From assembly GCF_022695515.1 (NCBI RefSeq), contig NZ_JALDPT010000001.1:248001-312000 (forward strand): DNA of 64,000 nucleotides, in the 5' to 3' direction. The translations under genes and the position numbers were made by a program. The notes below the pieces were generated by a model. It was not told the DNA's origin. It made no database searches and worked only from the letters and a program-made list of their open reading frames with translations. The DNA comes from Phenylobacterium aquaticum (lineage in GTDB: Bacteria > Pseudomonadota > Alphaproteobacteria > Caulobacterales > Caulobacteraceae). Below are positions 25,688-36,360 of this stretch, piece by piece; the stretch's first letter is position 1; each line of letters opens with the position of its first letter.

Positions 25688-26154
25688 TGACCCGCCGGCC
25701 AAAAGTTTTCCGGACCAATCCGCGCCAACGGGCGCTGATCGCAGCGCTATGGCTGATCGTCGCTGAGATGACCGCTTCGCAGACCATGGCGGCCTCTCCG
25801 CCGTATCGCGTCCTGATTGTTGAGCCGGCGGGAGCTGACCTTTGGCGGGCGGACGCGGCGGGCCAGTGGCTGCAGTTCTCGATCGATCGTAAGGCCGGTG
25901 GCGTCCTGGAGATCGCCTTCATCAGCAAGGGCGGCGAGGCGATGTCCGTCCCGCCGACACAAAGCGTGATCCTGACGTCCCCGCGCGGCGACCGGCTTAG
26001 GTTCACGGCCGGCGGGTCTGGTTGGCGGTCCCCCTCGGCCGCCGGCCCTCCGGTCGATGGCGCGACGCTGACAATCATCGAGGCCGACCATCGGCATGAT
26101 TTTCGGCTGAACGTCCACGACGCGCCGGCTCCGACGCAGGCGGTGCGGCCGTGA
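25687..26154 (+). CDS. Exported protein of unknown function, czc-associated
   Basis: 155 residues starting at an ATG that overlaps the preceding stop. A twin-basic N-terminus and a hydrophobic stretch ('ALIAALWLIVAEMTASQTMAAS') suggest a signal peptide; the mature part is beta-rich ('QWLQFSIDRKAGGVLEIAFIS', 'VILTSPRGDRLRFTAGG') and ends in a His/Asp-rich segment ('IIEADHRHDFRLNVHD'). No family recognised. Location suggests a periplasmic role in metal handling. Confidence 0.6.
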   Translation: MTRRPKVFRTNPRQRALIAALWLIVAEMTASQTMAASPPYRVLIVEPAGADLWRADAAGQWLQFSIDRKAGGVLEIAFISKGGEAMSVPPTQSVILTSPRGDRLRFTAGGSGWRSPSAAGPPVDGATLTIIEADHRHDFRLNVHDAPAPTQAVRP

Positions 26155-26280
26155 CACCGCTCGCTCAAAATCTGCCTTGCACGTCATCCGCCACGAGATG
26201 CGCTGCCGCTCGACCCGATCGTTCGCTGCACGGGGCAAACCCGTCCAGCCGACGCACCTGATCGCTTAAAGGAAACCGCC

Positions 26281-26700
26281 ATGCAGACGCCCGGACACGC
26301 CGTTCTTCTTCGCATCTACACCGACGAGCAAGCCCTCCTCGGTGATCGCATTCTCATTGACGTCATCGTCGCCCGGGCGAGGGACGCGCGACTCGCCGGC
26401 GCGACCGTTCTCCGCGGCCTCAAGGGCTTTGGCGAGTCGATCCGCATGCACCAGCACCGGACCTTCGGTCTGAACGACAACCTGCCCGTCGTCATCGAGA
26501 TCGTCGACGAGGAGGACCGGCTGCGCGCCTTCGTGACCACCCTCGAGGATCTGACCGATATCGGGCTGGTCACCTTCGAGAAGGTCGAGGTTCTCCGGTA
26601 CGGCGGGCACCACCCTGGTCGAGGGCGAAGAGGCGGGCGGCCGGGGCCTTGGCCTCCACGGCGGGGAAGCCGGCCAGCTGGCCGAAGGCGGTGTCGCTGA
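26281..26700 (+). CDS. DUF190 protein with its native 3' end lost at the island edge
   Basis: Residues 1-108 are a clean DUF190 domain: 'AVLLRIYTDEQALLGDRILIDVIV', 'RGLKGFGESIRMHQHR', 'LPVVIEIVDEEDRLRAFVTTLE', ending 'LVTFEKVEVLRYG'. The family normally stops within a few residues of that point. Here the frame runs on for about 30 residues of Arg/Gly/Pro-rich sequence, which is antisense to a chromosomal gene. So the native stop has been removed by the junction at about 26,605. DUF190 proteins are small, PII-like in fold, and often lie with czc or crcB genes. AAAGGA is eight bases before the ATG. Confidence 0.85.
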   Translation: MQTPGHAVLLRIYTDEQALLGDRILIDVIVARARDARLAGATVLRGLKGFGESIRMHQHRTFGLNDNLPVVIEIVDEEDRLRAFVTTLEDLTDIGLVTFEKVEVLRYGGHHPGRGRRGGRPGPWPPRRGSRPAGRRRCR

Positions 26701-27784
26701 GCGGGGCGCCGAGGCCGGCCAGGATCACGGCGGCGGACTGGGCCTTGGCGCGGGCCTTGCCGCCCTCGGCGACGCCGCGTTCGACCAGGCGGTCCAGCGC
26801 CGGACCCTCGCCCTTGCCGGAGGCGGCCGCGATCAGGCCGTCGAGCAGGGCCAGGTCGAAGGCGCCGGCCGCGGCGGTGTCGGCGTCGGTCAGGCTGGCG
26901 CGCATGGTCTGGGCGGCGGCGAGGTCGCCCTGGGCCAGGACCGCCATGGCGGCGCGGACGGGGCCGGGCCCGCCCTCCATCGGCCAGCGCGGCGCGGCGT
27001 TGGCCTGGGGATTGAGCGCCGCGGCGACGGCGGGAGACGGGGCGCCGGCGGACAGGTCGAGGCCGAGGTCGCGGGACAGGGCGACATCGAGGCCGTTGCG
27101 CAGAGCCGGGGCGCCAGGATCGCCGCCGCCGTTCAGCTTCACCGTCATCAGCCGGCCATAGACCGGGTCCTTGGCGACGCCCTGGGCGAGGTCGAAGGTC
27201 AGCTGGGCGGCGCCCGCATCGCCCTTGCGCAGCTGGCAATAGGCACGCAGCCGCACCCAGTAGATCTCGTCGCGGCCGACGGCGAGCGCGTCGCCCAGCG
27301 CGCAGGCGCGGTCGGGGTCATTGGTCAGCAGGGCGGCCTCGGCGGCGGCCTGGGCCAGAGCCGGGCGCTGGTCGAGGCCGGAGGTCTTGGAGAGGATTTC
27401 GGCCGCGTCCTTGATTCCGCCCTGGGCGATCAGGGCGCTGACCCTCTGGCCCGCCAGGACCGGATCCTGGCCGGCGCTTCCGGGACCGGGCGCGCCGGTC
27501 GCCAGGACGCGGCGGGCCAGCGCCTGGGCGGCGGGGGACAGGGGCTTGGCCGCCAGCAGGGGTAGGACCGCGCGCAGAGTGTCGGGCGATGCCGACTTCC
27601 ACAGGTCGGCCGGCAGGCCCGTGTCGTGGCCGCCGGCCGAGAAATAGTCCGGCGCGGCCAGGGACGAGACGGCGACCGGCGCCGGGATCGGCGCGCTCTC
27701 GGGCGCCTGGGCGAGCGCCGGGGCGGCGCAGGCTGTGGCGATCAGGGCGGTCAAAAGGCGGGTGCGGAGGCGTCGAGGGGTCAT
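26570..27784 (-). CDS. Exported alpha-helical repeat protein, 3' end replaced by island sequence
   Basis: The 404-residue frame begins with a signal peptide ('LLTALIATACAAPALAQ'). The body is Ala/Leu-rich helices in pairs, resembling a TPR-like solenoid ('LAQAAAEAALLTNDPDRACALGDALAVG'). The last 12 residues ('RRTGEPRPSRR') come from antisense DUF190 DNA, so the native C-terminus is missing. It is divergent from aroK. In Caulobacterales a protein of this general type is often found beside aroK. Whether the truncated protein still works is unknown. A partner fragment should exist at the other end of the island, outside this window. Confidence 0.75.
   Translation of the reverse strand: MTPRRLRTRLLTALIATACAAPALAQAPESAPIPAPVAVSSLAAPDYFSAGGHDTGLPADLWKSASPDTLRAVLPLLAAKPLSPAAQALARRVLATGAPGPGSAGQDPVLAGQRVSALIAQGGIKDAAEILSKTSGLDQRPALAQAAAEAALLTNDPDRACALGDALAVGRDEIYWVRLRAYCQLRKGDAGAAQLTFDLAQGVAKDPVYGRLMTVKLNGGGDPGAPALRNGLDVALSRDLGLDLSAGAPSPAVAAALNPQANAAPRWPMEGGPGPVRAAMAVLAQGDLAAAQTMRASLTDADTAAAGAFDLALLDGLIAAASGKGEGPALDRLVERGVAEGGKARAKAQSAAVILAGLGAPLSDTAFGQLAGFPAVEAKAPAARLFALDQGGARRTGEPRPSRR
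26605..26611. other. Island-chromosome junction
   Basis: The DUF190 domain ends at codon 109 (26605-26607), while on the other strand the chromosomal protein loses its expected character after codon 392 (26609-26611). Both transitions fall within a few bases, which places the recombination point here. No direct repeat or attachment-site signature is visible at this point. Confidence 0.7.
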
Positions 27785-27851
27785 GTCGTCATCCTATCGG
27801 GCGCACATGGTTGGCGCGAGGCCGCAGGCTCGTGTAAGCCTTGTCGTGTTC

Positions 27852-28400
27852 ATGGACCGTTACAAACCGCTGCGCGCCCGCACCATCACCCTCGTCGGAC
27901 TGATGGGGGTCGGAAAATCGAGCGTCGGCCGCAGGCTGGCCAACGCTTTGGACATGCCCTTTCGCGACGCCGACAATGAGGTCGAGGCCGCCGCCGGCCG
28001 TTCGATTCCCGAGATCTTCGCCGACATGGGCGAGGCCGCCTTCCGAGAGGGCGAGCGTCGGGTGATCGCGCGCCTGCTGGACGAGCCGCCGCATGTGCTG
28101 GCCACCGGCGGCGGGGCCTTCATGAATCCAGAGACCCGGGCCCTAATTAAGGCGCGCTCGATCTCGGTCTGGCTGAAGTGCGACCTCGAGGTGCTGGTGC
28201 GCCGGGTCGGGCGCAAGGACAGCCGCCCGCTGCTGGCCGGCAAGGACCCGATGACGGTCCTGAAGGAGCTCGCCGAGGTCCGATACCCCATCTACGCCGA
28301 AGCCGACGTCACCGTGGAGACGGGCGACACCGCCCACCACGTCGCCGTCGACCAGGTGATCCGCGCGATCAGCGCCTATCTGGAGAAACAAGCCTCGTGA
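27852..28400 (+). CDS. aroK: Shikimate kinase
   Basis: 182 residues from the ATG at 27852. P-loop 'GLMGVGKSS' at about 16-24, shikimate-binding 'FRDADNEVE', 'ATGGGAF' and the lid Arg in 'RKDSRPLL' are intact. It phosphorylates shikimate at the 3-OH in the chorismate pathway. Longer in-frame starts exist upstream but overlap the divergent promoter. Its stop overlaps the aroB GTG start. Confidence 0.96.
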   Translation: MDRYKPLRARTITLVGLMGVGKSSVGRRLANALDMPFRDADNEVEAAAGRSIPEIFADMGEAAFREGERRVIARLLDEPPHVLATGGGAFMNPETRALIKARSISVWLKCDLEVLVRRVGRKDSRPLLAGKDPMTVLKELAEVRYPIYAEADVTVETGDTAHHVAVDQVIRAISAYLEKQAS

Positions 28401-29506
28401 CCAGAACTGTCCCCGTCGACCTGGGCGATCGCGCCTATGAGGTCGTGATCGGCCGGGGGCTGCTGGATTCCGCCGGCGCCCGCATAGCCCCCTTCCTGAA
28501 GAACGCCCGGGTGGCGGTGGTCTCGGACTCGCACGTCTGGGCCCTGCATGGGCGCCGCCTGACCGACTCGCTGGAGGCGGCGGGGATCCGCTGCCCGACC
28601 GTGATCGTGCCGCCGGGCGAGCAGACCAAGAGCTTCGAGGGCCTGGCCGATGTCTGCGACCGGCTGCTGGCGCTGGAGCTGGACCGCGGCGACATGATCG
28701 TCGCCTTCGGCGGCGGGGTGGTCGGCGACCTCGCGGGCTTCGCGGCGGCGATCTACAAGCGCGGCATCGACTTCGTGCAGATCCCCACGACCCTGCTGGC
28801 CCAGGTGGATTCCTCGGTCGGCGGCAAGACCGCCATCGACACCCCGCGCGGCAAGAACCTGATCGGGGCGTTCCACCAGCCCCGGCTGGTGCTGGCCGAT
28901 CTCGACGTGCTCGCCACCCTGCCCCAGCGCGAGATGCGGGCCGGCTACGCCGAGGTGATCAAGTACGGCCTGCTCGGCGACTTCGCCTTCTTCGAATGGC
29001 TGGAGGCCCATGCCGGCCAGGTGCTGTCGCGGGAGGCCGAGGCCCTGACCCACGCCGTCGCCCGCTGCGTCGAGATGAAGGCCGAGATCGTCATCGCCGA
29101 CGAGAAGGAGGCGGGCCGCCGCGCCCTGCTCAATCTCGGCCACACCTTCGGCCACGCGCTGGAATCCGAGACCGGCTACGGCGAGGCCCTGCTGCACGGC
29201 GAGGCCGTGGCGGCGGGATCGGCGCTCGCCTTCCGCTTTTCCGCGGCCCAGGGGCTGTGCGACGCCCAGGACGCCCAGCGGGCGGTGGCGGCGATCGCCG
29301 CCGCCGGCCTGCCGACCACCATGGGCGAGGTGGCCGCGACGCCCTTCGACGCCGAGACCCTGGTCCGCCACATGGGCCAGGACAAGAAGGCCGAGGGCGG
29401 CAAGCTGACCTTCATCCTGGCCCGCGCTCTGGGCGACGCCTTCGTCGCCAAGAACGTGGACGCCCGGGCCGTGACCGAATTCCTCCAGACGGAAGGCGCA
29501 CTCTGA
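28397..29506 (+). CDS. aroB: 3-dehydroquinate synthase
   Basis: 369 residues starting at a GTG coupled to the aroK stop. NAD-binding '[20 protein letters not shown]', the metal ligands in 'GYAEVIKYG' (Glu), '[11 protein letters not shown]' (His) and the following 'LHGEAVAAG' (His) are all present. It closes DAHP to 3-dehydroquinate. The aroK-aroB pair followed by a CorC-like gene is a common alphaproteobacterial arrangement. Confidence 0.97.
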   Translation: MTRTVPVDLGDRAYEVVIGRGLLDSAGARIAPFLKNARVAVVSDSHVWALHGRRLTDSLEAAGIRCPTVIVPPGEQTKSFEGLADVCDRLLALELDRGDMIVAFGGGVVGDLAGFAAAIYKRGIDFVQIPTTLLAQVDSSVGGKTAIDTPRGKNLIGAFHQPRLVLADLDVLATLPQREMRAGYAEVIKYGLLGDFAFFEWLEAHAGQVLSREAEALTHAVARCVEMKAEIVIADEKEAGRRALLNLGHTFGHALESETGYGEALLHGEAVAAGSALAFRFSAAQGLCDAQDAQRAVAAIAAAGLPTTMGEVAATPFDAETLVRHMGQDKKAEGGKLTFILARALGDAFVAKNVDARAVTEFLQTEGAL

Positions 29507-30791
29507 TGGGCGCGATCCTGGCGCTCGCGCCGATCGTCTTCGGCCTCCTGGCCATATCGGCGATGTTCTCGGCCGCCGAAACCTCCCTGACTGGCGCGAG
29601 CCGGGCCCGCATGCACCAGCTGGAGCGCGACGGCGACCGCGCCGCCAAGCGGGTCAACCGGCTGACCTCCGACCAGGAGACCATGATCGGGGCGGTGCTG
29701 CTCGGGAACAACCTGATCAACATCCTGGCCTCGGCGCTCACCACCGAGGTGCTGACGGCGGCGATCCCCGGCCCCTGGGGCGTGGCGGCGGCGACGGCGA
29801 TCATGACCGTGCTGGTCCTGGTGTTCGCCGAGGTGCTGCCCAAGACGCTCGCCATCCTGCGCTCGGACGACGTGGCGCGGTTCCTGTCGGGGCCGACCCT
29901 GCTGGTCGTCCGCCTGTTCGGGCCGGTGATCTACGCCATCCAGTTCATCGTGCGCCGGACGCTGCGGGTGTTCGGGGTGAAGCTGGACATGGAGGTGGAC
30001 GTCCTGGCCGCCCACGAGGAGATCCGGGGCGCCGTGGAGTACCACCACTCCGAGGGCCTGGTGGAGGAGCGCGACCGGCGCATGCTGGGCGGGGTGCTCG
30101 ACCTGTCGGACATGGACGTGTCCCAGGTGATGGTCCACCGGATGTCGATCGACATGCTGGACGCCGACCTGCCGCCGCGCGAGTTCGTGGCCGCGGCCCT
30201 GGACAGCGACCACACGCGGATGCCGCTCTATCGCGGCGATCCGGAGAACATCATCGGGGTGTTCCACGCCAAGGACCTGCTGCACGCGCTCGCCGAGGCC
30301 GACGGTTCGGTGGACGGGTTGGACATCGAGAAGATCATCCGCGAGCCCTGGTTCATTCCCGAGACCACCAACCTCAAGGACCAGCTGAACGCCTTCCTGA
30401 AGCGCCAGACCCATTTCGCCCTGGTGGTGGACGAGTACGGCGCCTGCAGGGCCTGGTGACCCTGGAGGACATCCTCGAGGAGATCGTCGGCGAGATCGAG
30501 GACGAGCACGACACCTCCCTGCCCGGCGTGCGCAAGCAGGCTGACGGCTCGGTGAGCGTCGACGGCTCGGTGGCGATCCGCGACCTGAACCGGGCCATGG
30601 ACTGGGACCTGCCGGACGACCAGGCGGTGACGGTGGCCGGCCTGGTGATCCACGAGGCCCAGGCGATCCCGAAGATCGGCCAGACCTTCATCTTCCACCG
30701 CCACCGGTTCCAGGTGGTGAAGCGGGTGCGAAACCAGATCACCGCGTTGCGGATCTCCGCCCCGCTGGAGCGTCCCGGCGCCGAGGACTGA
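29506..30791 (+). pseudogene. HlyC/CorC-family CBS-domain membrane protein, frameshifted as given
   Basis: The ATG overlaps the aroB stop. The first part has the CNNM/DUF21 membrane domain ('MFSAAETSLTGASRARMHQLERDGDRAAKR', 'IGAVLLGNNLINILASALTTE'), then two CBS repeats. At 30443-30445 one base is missing: 'VVDEYGA' should continue as 'LQGLVTLEDILEE', which appears in the neighbouring frame and runs through the CorC C-terminal domain to 30791. Restored length about 429 residues. Proteins of this family affect Mg/Co transport or membrane ion homeostasis. Assembly indel is likely. Confidence 0.88.
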
Positions 30792-30841
30792 ATTCAGGGC
30801 CCTGCGCGCGGGGCGGGAACGCGACCCCGACTCGTGCGTTC

Positions 30842-32455
30842 ATGCAGGCTGAAATCACGCCTTGGGGGGTGCGGATCATGCCGGCTGGAGATGCGATGGG
30901 AGCGGACGCTTCCATCGGACATCATCTTGCGACCGCGCTCGCTGAGGAGGTGCGACGGGCCGACTGCCTGAACCGCATCGCCACCGCCATCGCGGTCGGG
31001 AACGACCTGGACAGCGTGGTCCAGGCCGTGGTGGACGGCGGCGTCGAGCTCACCGAGGCCGCGTTCGGGGCCTTCTTCTACAATGTCGAGGACGCCGCCG
31101 GGGAGCGCTACACCCTCTACGCCCTGTCCGGCGCCCCGCGGGAGGCCTTCTCCCGCTATCCCATGCCCCGCAAGACCGCGATCTTCGCGCCGACCTTCGA
31201 TGGCGTGGGCGTGGTGCGGTCCGACGACATCTCCAAGGATCCCCGCTACGGCCTGAGCGGCCCCTATCACGGCATGCCGCCGGAGCATCTGCCGGTGCGC
31301 AGCTATCTGGCCGCCCCGGTGATCGGCCGCGACGGCGAGGTGCTGGGCGGCCTGTTCTTCGGCCATCCCGAGACCGGCCGGTTCACCGCCCGGGTGCAGG
31401 ACCTGCTGGTCGGCGTCGCCGCCCAGGCGGCGGTGGCGATCGAGACCATGCGCCTGAAGGAGACGGCGCGCCGCGAGCTGGCCAGCCTGCAGTTCGCCCT
31501 GAAGGCCGGGCGGATGGGCTCCTGGGAGCTGGACGTGGAGACCGGGGTCTATACGGCCTCCGACATCTGCAAGCACAACTACGGCCGGGCGGCGGACGCG
31601 ACCTTCGGGTTCCAGGATCTGATCGACGCCATCCACCCCGAGGACCGGCCGCAGATGCGCGCCGCCATCGACGCCGCCATCGCCCATGGGTCGGCCTATG
31701 ACGTCGAGTACCGGGTGATCCTGCCGGACGGCGAGCTGCGCTGGATCCAGGTGCGCGGGCGGGCCGCCCAGACGGCGCAGGACGGCGGCGCGCGGCGCCT
31801 GGCCGGGGTCTCGCTGGACATCACCGAGCGCAAGCGCGCCGAGCAGCGCCAGCAGCTGCTGCTCAACGAGCTGAACCACCGGGTGAAGAACACCTTGGCG
31901 ACCGTACAGGCGATCGCCCGCCAGACCCTGCGCGGCTGTCCCAACCCCGAGGATTTCAGCGAGGCCTTCGAGGCCCGGCTGCTGGCGCTGTCCCAGACTC
32001 ATAACCTGCTGACCGAGCAGAACTGGCGCTCGGCCAGCCTGATGGCCATCCTGGCCGCCGAACTGCGCCCGCACGGCGGCGCCCGCGACAGCCGCTTCGT
32101 GCTGGACGGCGACGGGGACATGCAGCTCAATCCGAAAGCGGCGGTGGCTCTGGGCATGGCCATGCACGAATTGGCGACCAATGCGGTGAAGTATGGCGCC
32201 TTGTCGGGTCCCGAGGGGCGCGTGACCCTGAGGTCGCGCCGCGTCGGCGAGGGCGAGGACCGCAAGCTGGTGCTGGAATGGATCGAGAGCGGCGGCCCGC
32301 CGGTGGCCCCGCCGAGCCGGCGCGGGCTGGGCGCCCGACTGCTGGAAGACGGACTGGCGGGCGAGCTTTCGAGCGTGGTGCGCCTGGACTACCGACCGGA
32401 GGGGGTGGCCTGCCGGATGGAATTGCCAATGCGAGTGGTGGAGACTGCCGAATGA
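30842..32455 (+). CDS. GAF-PAS HWE-family sensor histidine kinase
   Basis: 537 residues without membrane segments: GAF domain (about 45-200), PAS domain of the PAS_3 kind (about 215-330, 'DGELRWIQVRG'), and an HWE-type kinase core with phospho-acceptor His346 in 'LNELNHRVKNTLATVQAI', N-box 'MAMHELATNAVKYGAL' and the conserved 'LEWIESGGPPV' Trp-Glu motif. In-frame ATGs at 30878 and 30896 have better ribosome sites, so the true N-terminus may be shorter. The stop overlaps the receiver gene downstream. Confidence 0.9.
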   Translation: MQAEITPWGVRIMPAGDAMGADASIGHHLATALAEEVRRADCLNRIATAIAVGNDLDSVVQAVVDGGVELTEAAFGAFFYNVEDAAGERYTLYALSGAPREAFSRYPMPRKTAIFAPTFDGVGVVRSDDISKDPRYGLSGPYHGMPPEHLPVRSYLAAPVIGRDGEVLGGLFFGHPETGRFTARVQDLLVGVAAQAAVAIETMRLKETARRELASLQFALKAGRMGSWELDVETGVYTASDICKHNYGRAADATFGFQDLIDAIHPEDRPQMRAAIDAAIAHGSAYDVEYRVILPDGELRWIQVRGRAAQTAQDGGARRLAGVSLDITERKRAEQRQQLLLNELNHRVKNTLATVQAIARQTLRGCPNPEDFSEAFEARLLALSQTHNLLTEQNWRSASLMAILAAELRPHGGARDSRFVLDGDGDMQLNPKAAVALGMAMHELATNAVKYGALSGPEGRVTLRSRRVGEGEDRKLVLEWIESGGPPVAPPSRRGLGARLLEDGLAGELSSVVRLDYRPEGVACRMELPMRVVETAE

Positions 32456-32835
32456 CCCCGATCCCCGAACTGGCCGGGCTTCGCGTCCTCGTGGTCGAGG
32501 ACGAGATGATGGTCTCCATGCTGATCGAGGACATGCTGACCGACTTGGGCTGCCACGTGGTCGGGCCGGCCGCACGGCTGGAGGAGGCCCTGTCCCTGGC
32601 CGAGCACGCCGAACTCGACTGCGCGGTGCTGGACGTCAATCTGGGCGGGCAGTCGACCTTTCCGGTCGCCGACCTGCTGCGGGCCAAGGGCGCGCCGTTC
32701 GCCTTCGCCACCGGCTATGGCGACGCCGGCCTGCGCGAGGTGGACCGCGACTCCCTCGTGCTGCAGAAGCCGTTCCGTGAAGTCGACCTCGCCAAGGTGC
32801 TGCGCAGCCTGGCGAAGTCGATCTCCGGCGTTTAG
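32452..32835 (+). CDS. Single-domain response regulator
   Basis: 127-residue receiver only: acidic pocket 'VVEDE' at 14-18, phospho-acceptor Asp61 in 'AVLDVNLGG', switch Thr in 'FATGYGD' and Lys106 in 'LQKPF'. It overlaps the kinase stop by four bases, so the pair is co-translated. HWE kinases often use such output-less receivers in phosphorelays of the general stress response or light signalling; the target here cannot be seen. Confidence 0.92.
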   Translation: MTPIPELAGLRVLVVEDEMMVSMLIEDMLTDLGCHVVGPAARLEEALSLAEHAELDCAVLDVNLGGQSTFPVADLLRAKGAPFAFATGYGDAGLREVDRDSLVLQKPFREVDLAKVLRSLAKSISGV

Positions 32836-33023
32836 CGGCCGATGTGGATTCCGCCCAGCGAGCCCAGGATCCCGAAGGCCTGAAGCAGCCAGAGCACGAC
32901 GCCGATCACGACGACGACGTTGAGGATCTGCTTAATCTTGCCGTCCATCGGGATGTAGTTGTTGACCAGCCAGAGCAGGACCCCGACCACGACAAGGACG
33001 ATCAGCAGGTTGATAAGCGACAT
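32832..33023 (-). CDS. Small two-helix membrane protein (Thivi_2564-like)
   Basis: 63 residues, nearly all hydrophobic: 'LINLLIVLVVVGVLLWLVNNYIP', a short polar turn ('MDGKIKQ'), and 'ILNVVVVIGVVLWLLQAFGILG'. GGAG sits about ten bases before the ATG. Conserved membrane proteins of this size are common in proteobacteria with no known role. Its stop overlaps the receiver gene's stop in convergent orientation. Confidence 0.8.
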   Translation of the reverse strand: MSLINLLIVLVVVGVLLWLVNNYIPMDGKIKQILNVVVVIGVVLWLLQAFGILGSLGGIHIGR

Positions 33024-33150
33024 GGGACGTCTCCGGGCTTGATAGCGCGGCCACACGCCCCGCCCGGATAATACCCTCAGCCAAGCTTATGGTTCCGGAG
33101 GGGCCTGGGCTCCTCCGTCATCGCGACCGGCGCAAACGCGGTCCGCGGCC

Positions 33151-35411
33151 CTACAGACCCTGGGCGATCAGGCCGGCCTGGACCTTGTCCGGGGTCATGG
33201 GATAGTCGCGCAGGCGCACGCCGCAGGCGTTGTAGATGGCGTTGGCGATGGCCGCGCCGGCGCCCGAGATGCCCAGTTCGCCCACCCCCTTGATGCCCAT
33301 GGGATTGGCCTTGTCGTCGACCTCGTCCAGGAACACGGCGTCGAGGTCGACGATGTCGGCATGGACCGGGACCAGATAGCCGCCGACGTCCTGGTTGATC
33401 AGGGAGCCGTAGCGCGGATCGACCGCATTGGTTTCCGTGAGCGCCGTGCCGACGCCCCAGATCATGCCGCCGGTGATCTGGCTCTTGGCGGTCTTGGCGT
33501 TGAGGATGCGGCCGGCGGCGAAGACCCCGAACATGCGGCGCATGCGGACCTCGCCGGTGTCCATGTCGACCCCGACCTCGGCGAAGTGGGCGCCGTAGGT
33601 GTGCAGGGAGACGTCGCGACGGTCGGCCGGAGGATTGATCGAACCCTCGGCATAGACCCCCTCGGGCGCGGCGCGGGCGACCAGGGTCGACAGGTCCTCC
33701 GACTGGTTGCCGAAGCGGATCTTGCCGTCGTCGAAGGTGACCAGGGTCGGGTCCGCGCCGTAGAGCGGCGAACCGGGGTCGCCGGTGGCGAGACCGGCCA
33801 GGGCCACCCGCAGCTTCATGCCGGCGTCCAGCGCCGCCGAACCGGCGGTGGAGGCGCCGAACTGGCCGCCCGAGCCGGGGGCCGGCGGGAGGTTGGAATC
33901 GCCGATCTCGACCCGCACCTGGCTCATCGGCACGCCGAGGGTCTCGGCGGTGATCTGGGCCAGGATGGTGTAGGTGCCGGTGCCGATGTCGGTCATGCCC
34001 TGCAGCAGGGTGACCGTCCCGTCGGCGGTGATCCGGGCGCCGGCCTTGGCGGGCAGCAGATAGTCGGCGCGGATGGCCGCGGCCATGCCCATGCCGACCC
34101 ACCAGCGGCCGTCACGGACCTGGCGCGGCTTGGACTGGCGTCGGTCCCAGCCGAAGCGCTGGGCGCCCTCGGTCATGCAGCGGGCGAGCTGACGGATGGA
34201 GAACGGCTTGCCGGTCTCCGGATCGCGGTCCGGCTCATTGATCAGGCGCAACTCGATGGGATCGAGGCCGAGCTTTTCGGCCAGCTCATCCATGGCGACC
34301 TCGAGGCTGAGCATGCCCGAGGCCTCGCCGGGCGCCCGCATGGGACCGGCGCCCGGCAGGTCCATCTTGACCAGCTTGTGGCCGGTGAGCCGGTTGGGGG
34401 CGGCGTAGAGGCTGCGGGCGAAATTTGCGAAGTGCTCGGTGAAGATCGCCTCGCGGGCGCAGTGGGTGTAGCCGTCCAGCGCGAAGGCGGTGAGCCGGCC
34501 GTCGGGCGTGGCGCCTAGGCGGACGCGCTGGATGGTGGCCGGGCGGTGGATGGTGCCCAGCATCATCTGCTGGCGGGTATAGGCCACCTTGACCGGGCGC
34601 TTGAGCTCCCGGGCCGCAAGCGCCGCCAGGGACAGGTCGTCATAGGACTGGCCCTTGCCGCCGAAGCCGCCGCCGATATAGCGGGTGAGCAGGTGGACGT
34701 TCTCGGTCGGGACCATCAGGGTCTCGGCGAGCGCGTGCTGGCCGCCCTTCACCATCTGGATCGAGGTGTGGACCGTGACCTTGTCTGCGTCCCACCAGGC
34801 GGTGGTGGCGCAGGGCTCCATCTGGACGTGGTTCTGGATGGGGCTGGTGTAGGTCTCATCCAGCGTCACCGGGGCGGCGGCGAAGGCGGTCTCGAAATCG
34901 CCGACCCGCATGTCCTCCTCGCCCGGAGGATTCTCGGCGAGACCCAGGCTGGCGGGGAAGTCGACCACCGCCCAGAGCTCGTCATAGGTGATCTCGATCA
35001 GGGCCGCGGCGGCCTTAGCGTTCTCCAGGGTGTCGGCGACCACGAAGGCGACGGTCTCGCCGAAATAGCGGACCTCATCGGAATCGAGCGCCGGATTGGC
35101 CGGCCGCTGGCTGCGGGGATTGGCCCGCGCGCCGCGGGCGCCCTGGGCCGGGGCGGTCTTGTGGGTCCAGACCAGCAGCACGCCGGGCGAGGCCTCGGCG
35201 CGGGCCGTGTCGATCGCGGCGATCCGACCGCGGGCGATGGCGGAGGTGACGATCACCCCCTGCACCGGCGGCGACGGCGCCTCGACCTCATAGGCGTAGG
35301 GCGCGGTTCCGGTGACCTTGAGCGGGCCCTCGTAGCGGTCGACCGGCTTGCCGATCAGGCCGGAGCGGTTCTCGGTGACGGGATTGGGCGCGGCCCAGTC
35401 GGCGACAGAGC

Positions 35412-35415
<4 letters not shown>
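33151..35415 (-). CDS. paoC: Aldehyde/xanthine dehydrogenase molybdenum subunit (PaoC type)
   Basis: 754 residues. Key motifs of the molybdopterin subunit are present: '[15 protein letters not shown]', '[25 protein letters not shown]', '[19 protein letters not shown]', and the catalytic Glu region '[26 protein letters not shown]'. With the FAD and iron-sulfur subunits upstream it should form an oxidoreductase for aldehydes or N-heterocycles; the substrate is not predictable. AAGGGAG precedes the ATG, which overlaps the paoB stop. No twin-arginine signal here or on the iron-sulfur subunit, unlike E. coli PaoABC, so a cytoplasmic enzyme is likely. Confidence 0.9.

Positions 35416-36356
<941 letters not shown>

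Positions 36357-36360
<4 letters not shown>

Larger units (their letters stand above)
1..26607. mobile_element. ICE-derived genomic island (partial, left end outside window)
   Basis: The stretch carries a ParB-like protein, a toprim protein, a RepC/DnaA-like initiator, a trb type IV secretion cluster and two metal-resistance cargo modules (ars and czc). This combination is known from integrative conjugative elements of alpha- and gammaproteobacteria. Housekeeping genes begin abruptly to the right of about 26,607, where a chromosomal gene is cut. No integrase, relaxase, coupling protein or trbB is visible, so the element is either incomplete or continues to the left. I cannot see an att site or terminal repeat. 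Confidence 0.82.

Noticed and set aside
26281..26700. Novel 139-residue DUF190 variant with a basic tail
   Set aside because: The tail is simply antisense reading of a chromosomal gene beyond the island junction.
30794..32575. 593-residue open frame antisense to the HWE kinase
   Set aside because: Shadow frame, composition dominated by Arg/Gly/His/Gln.
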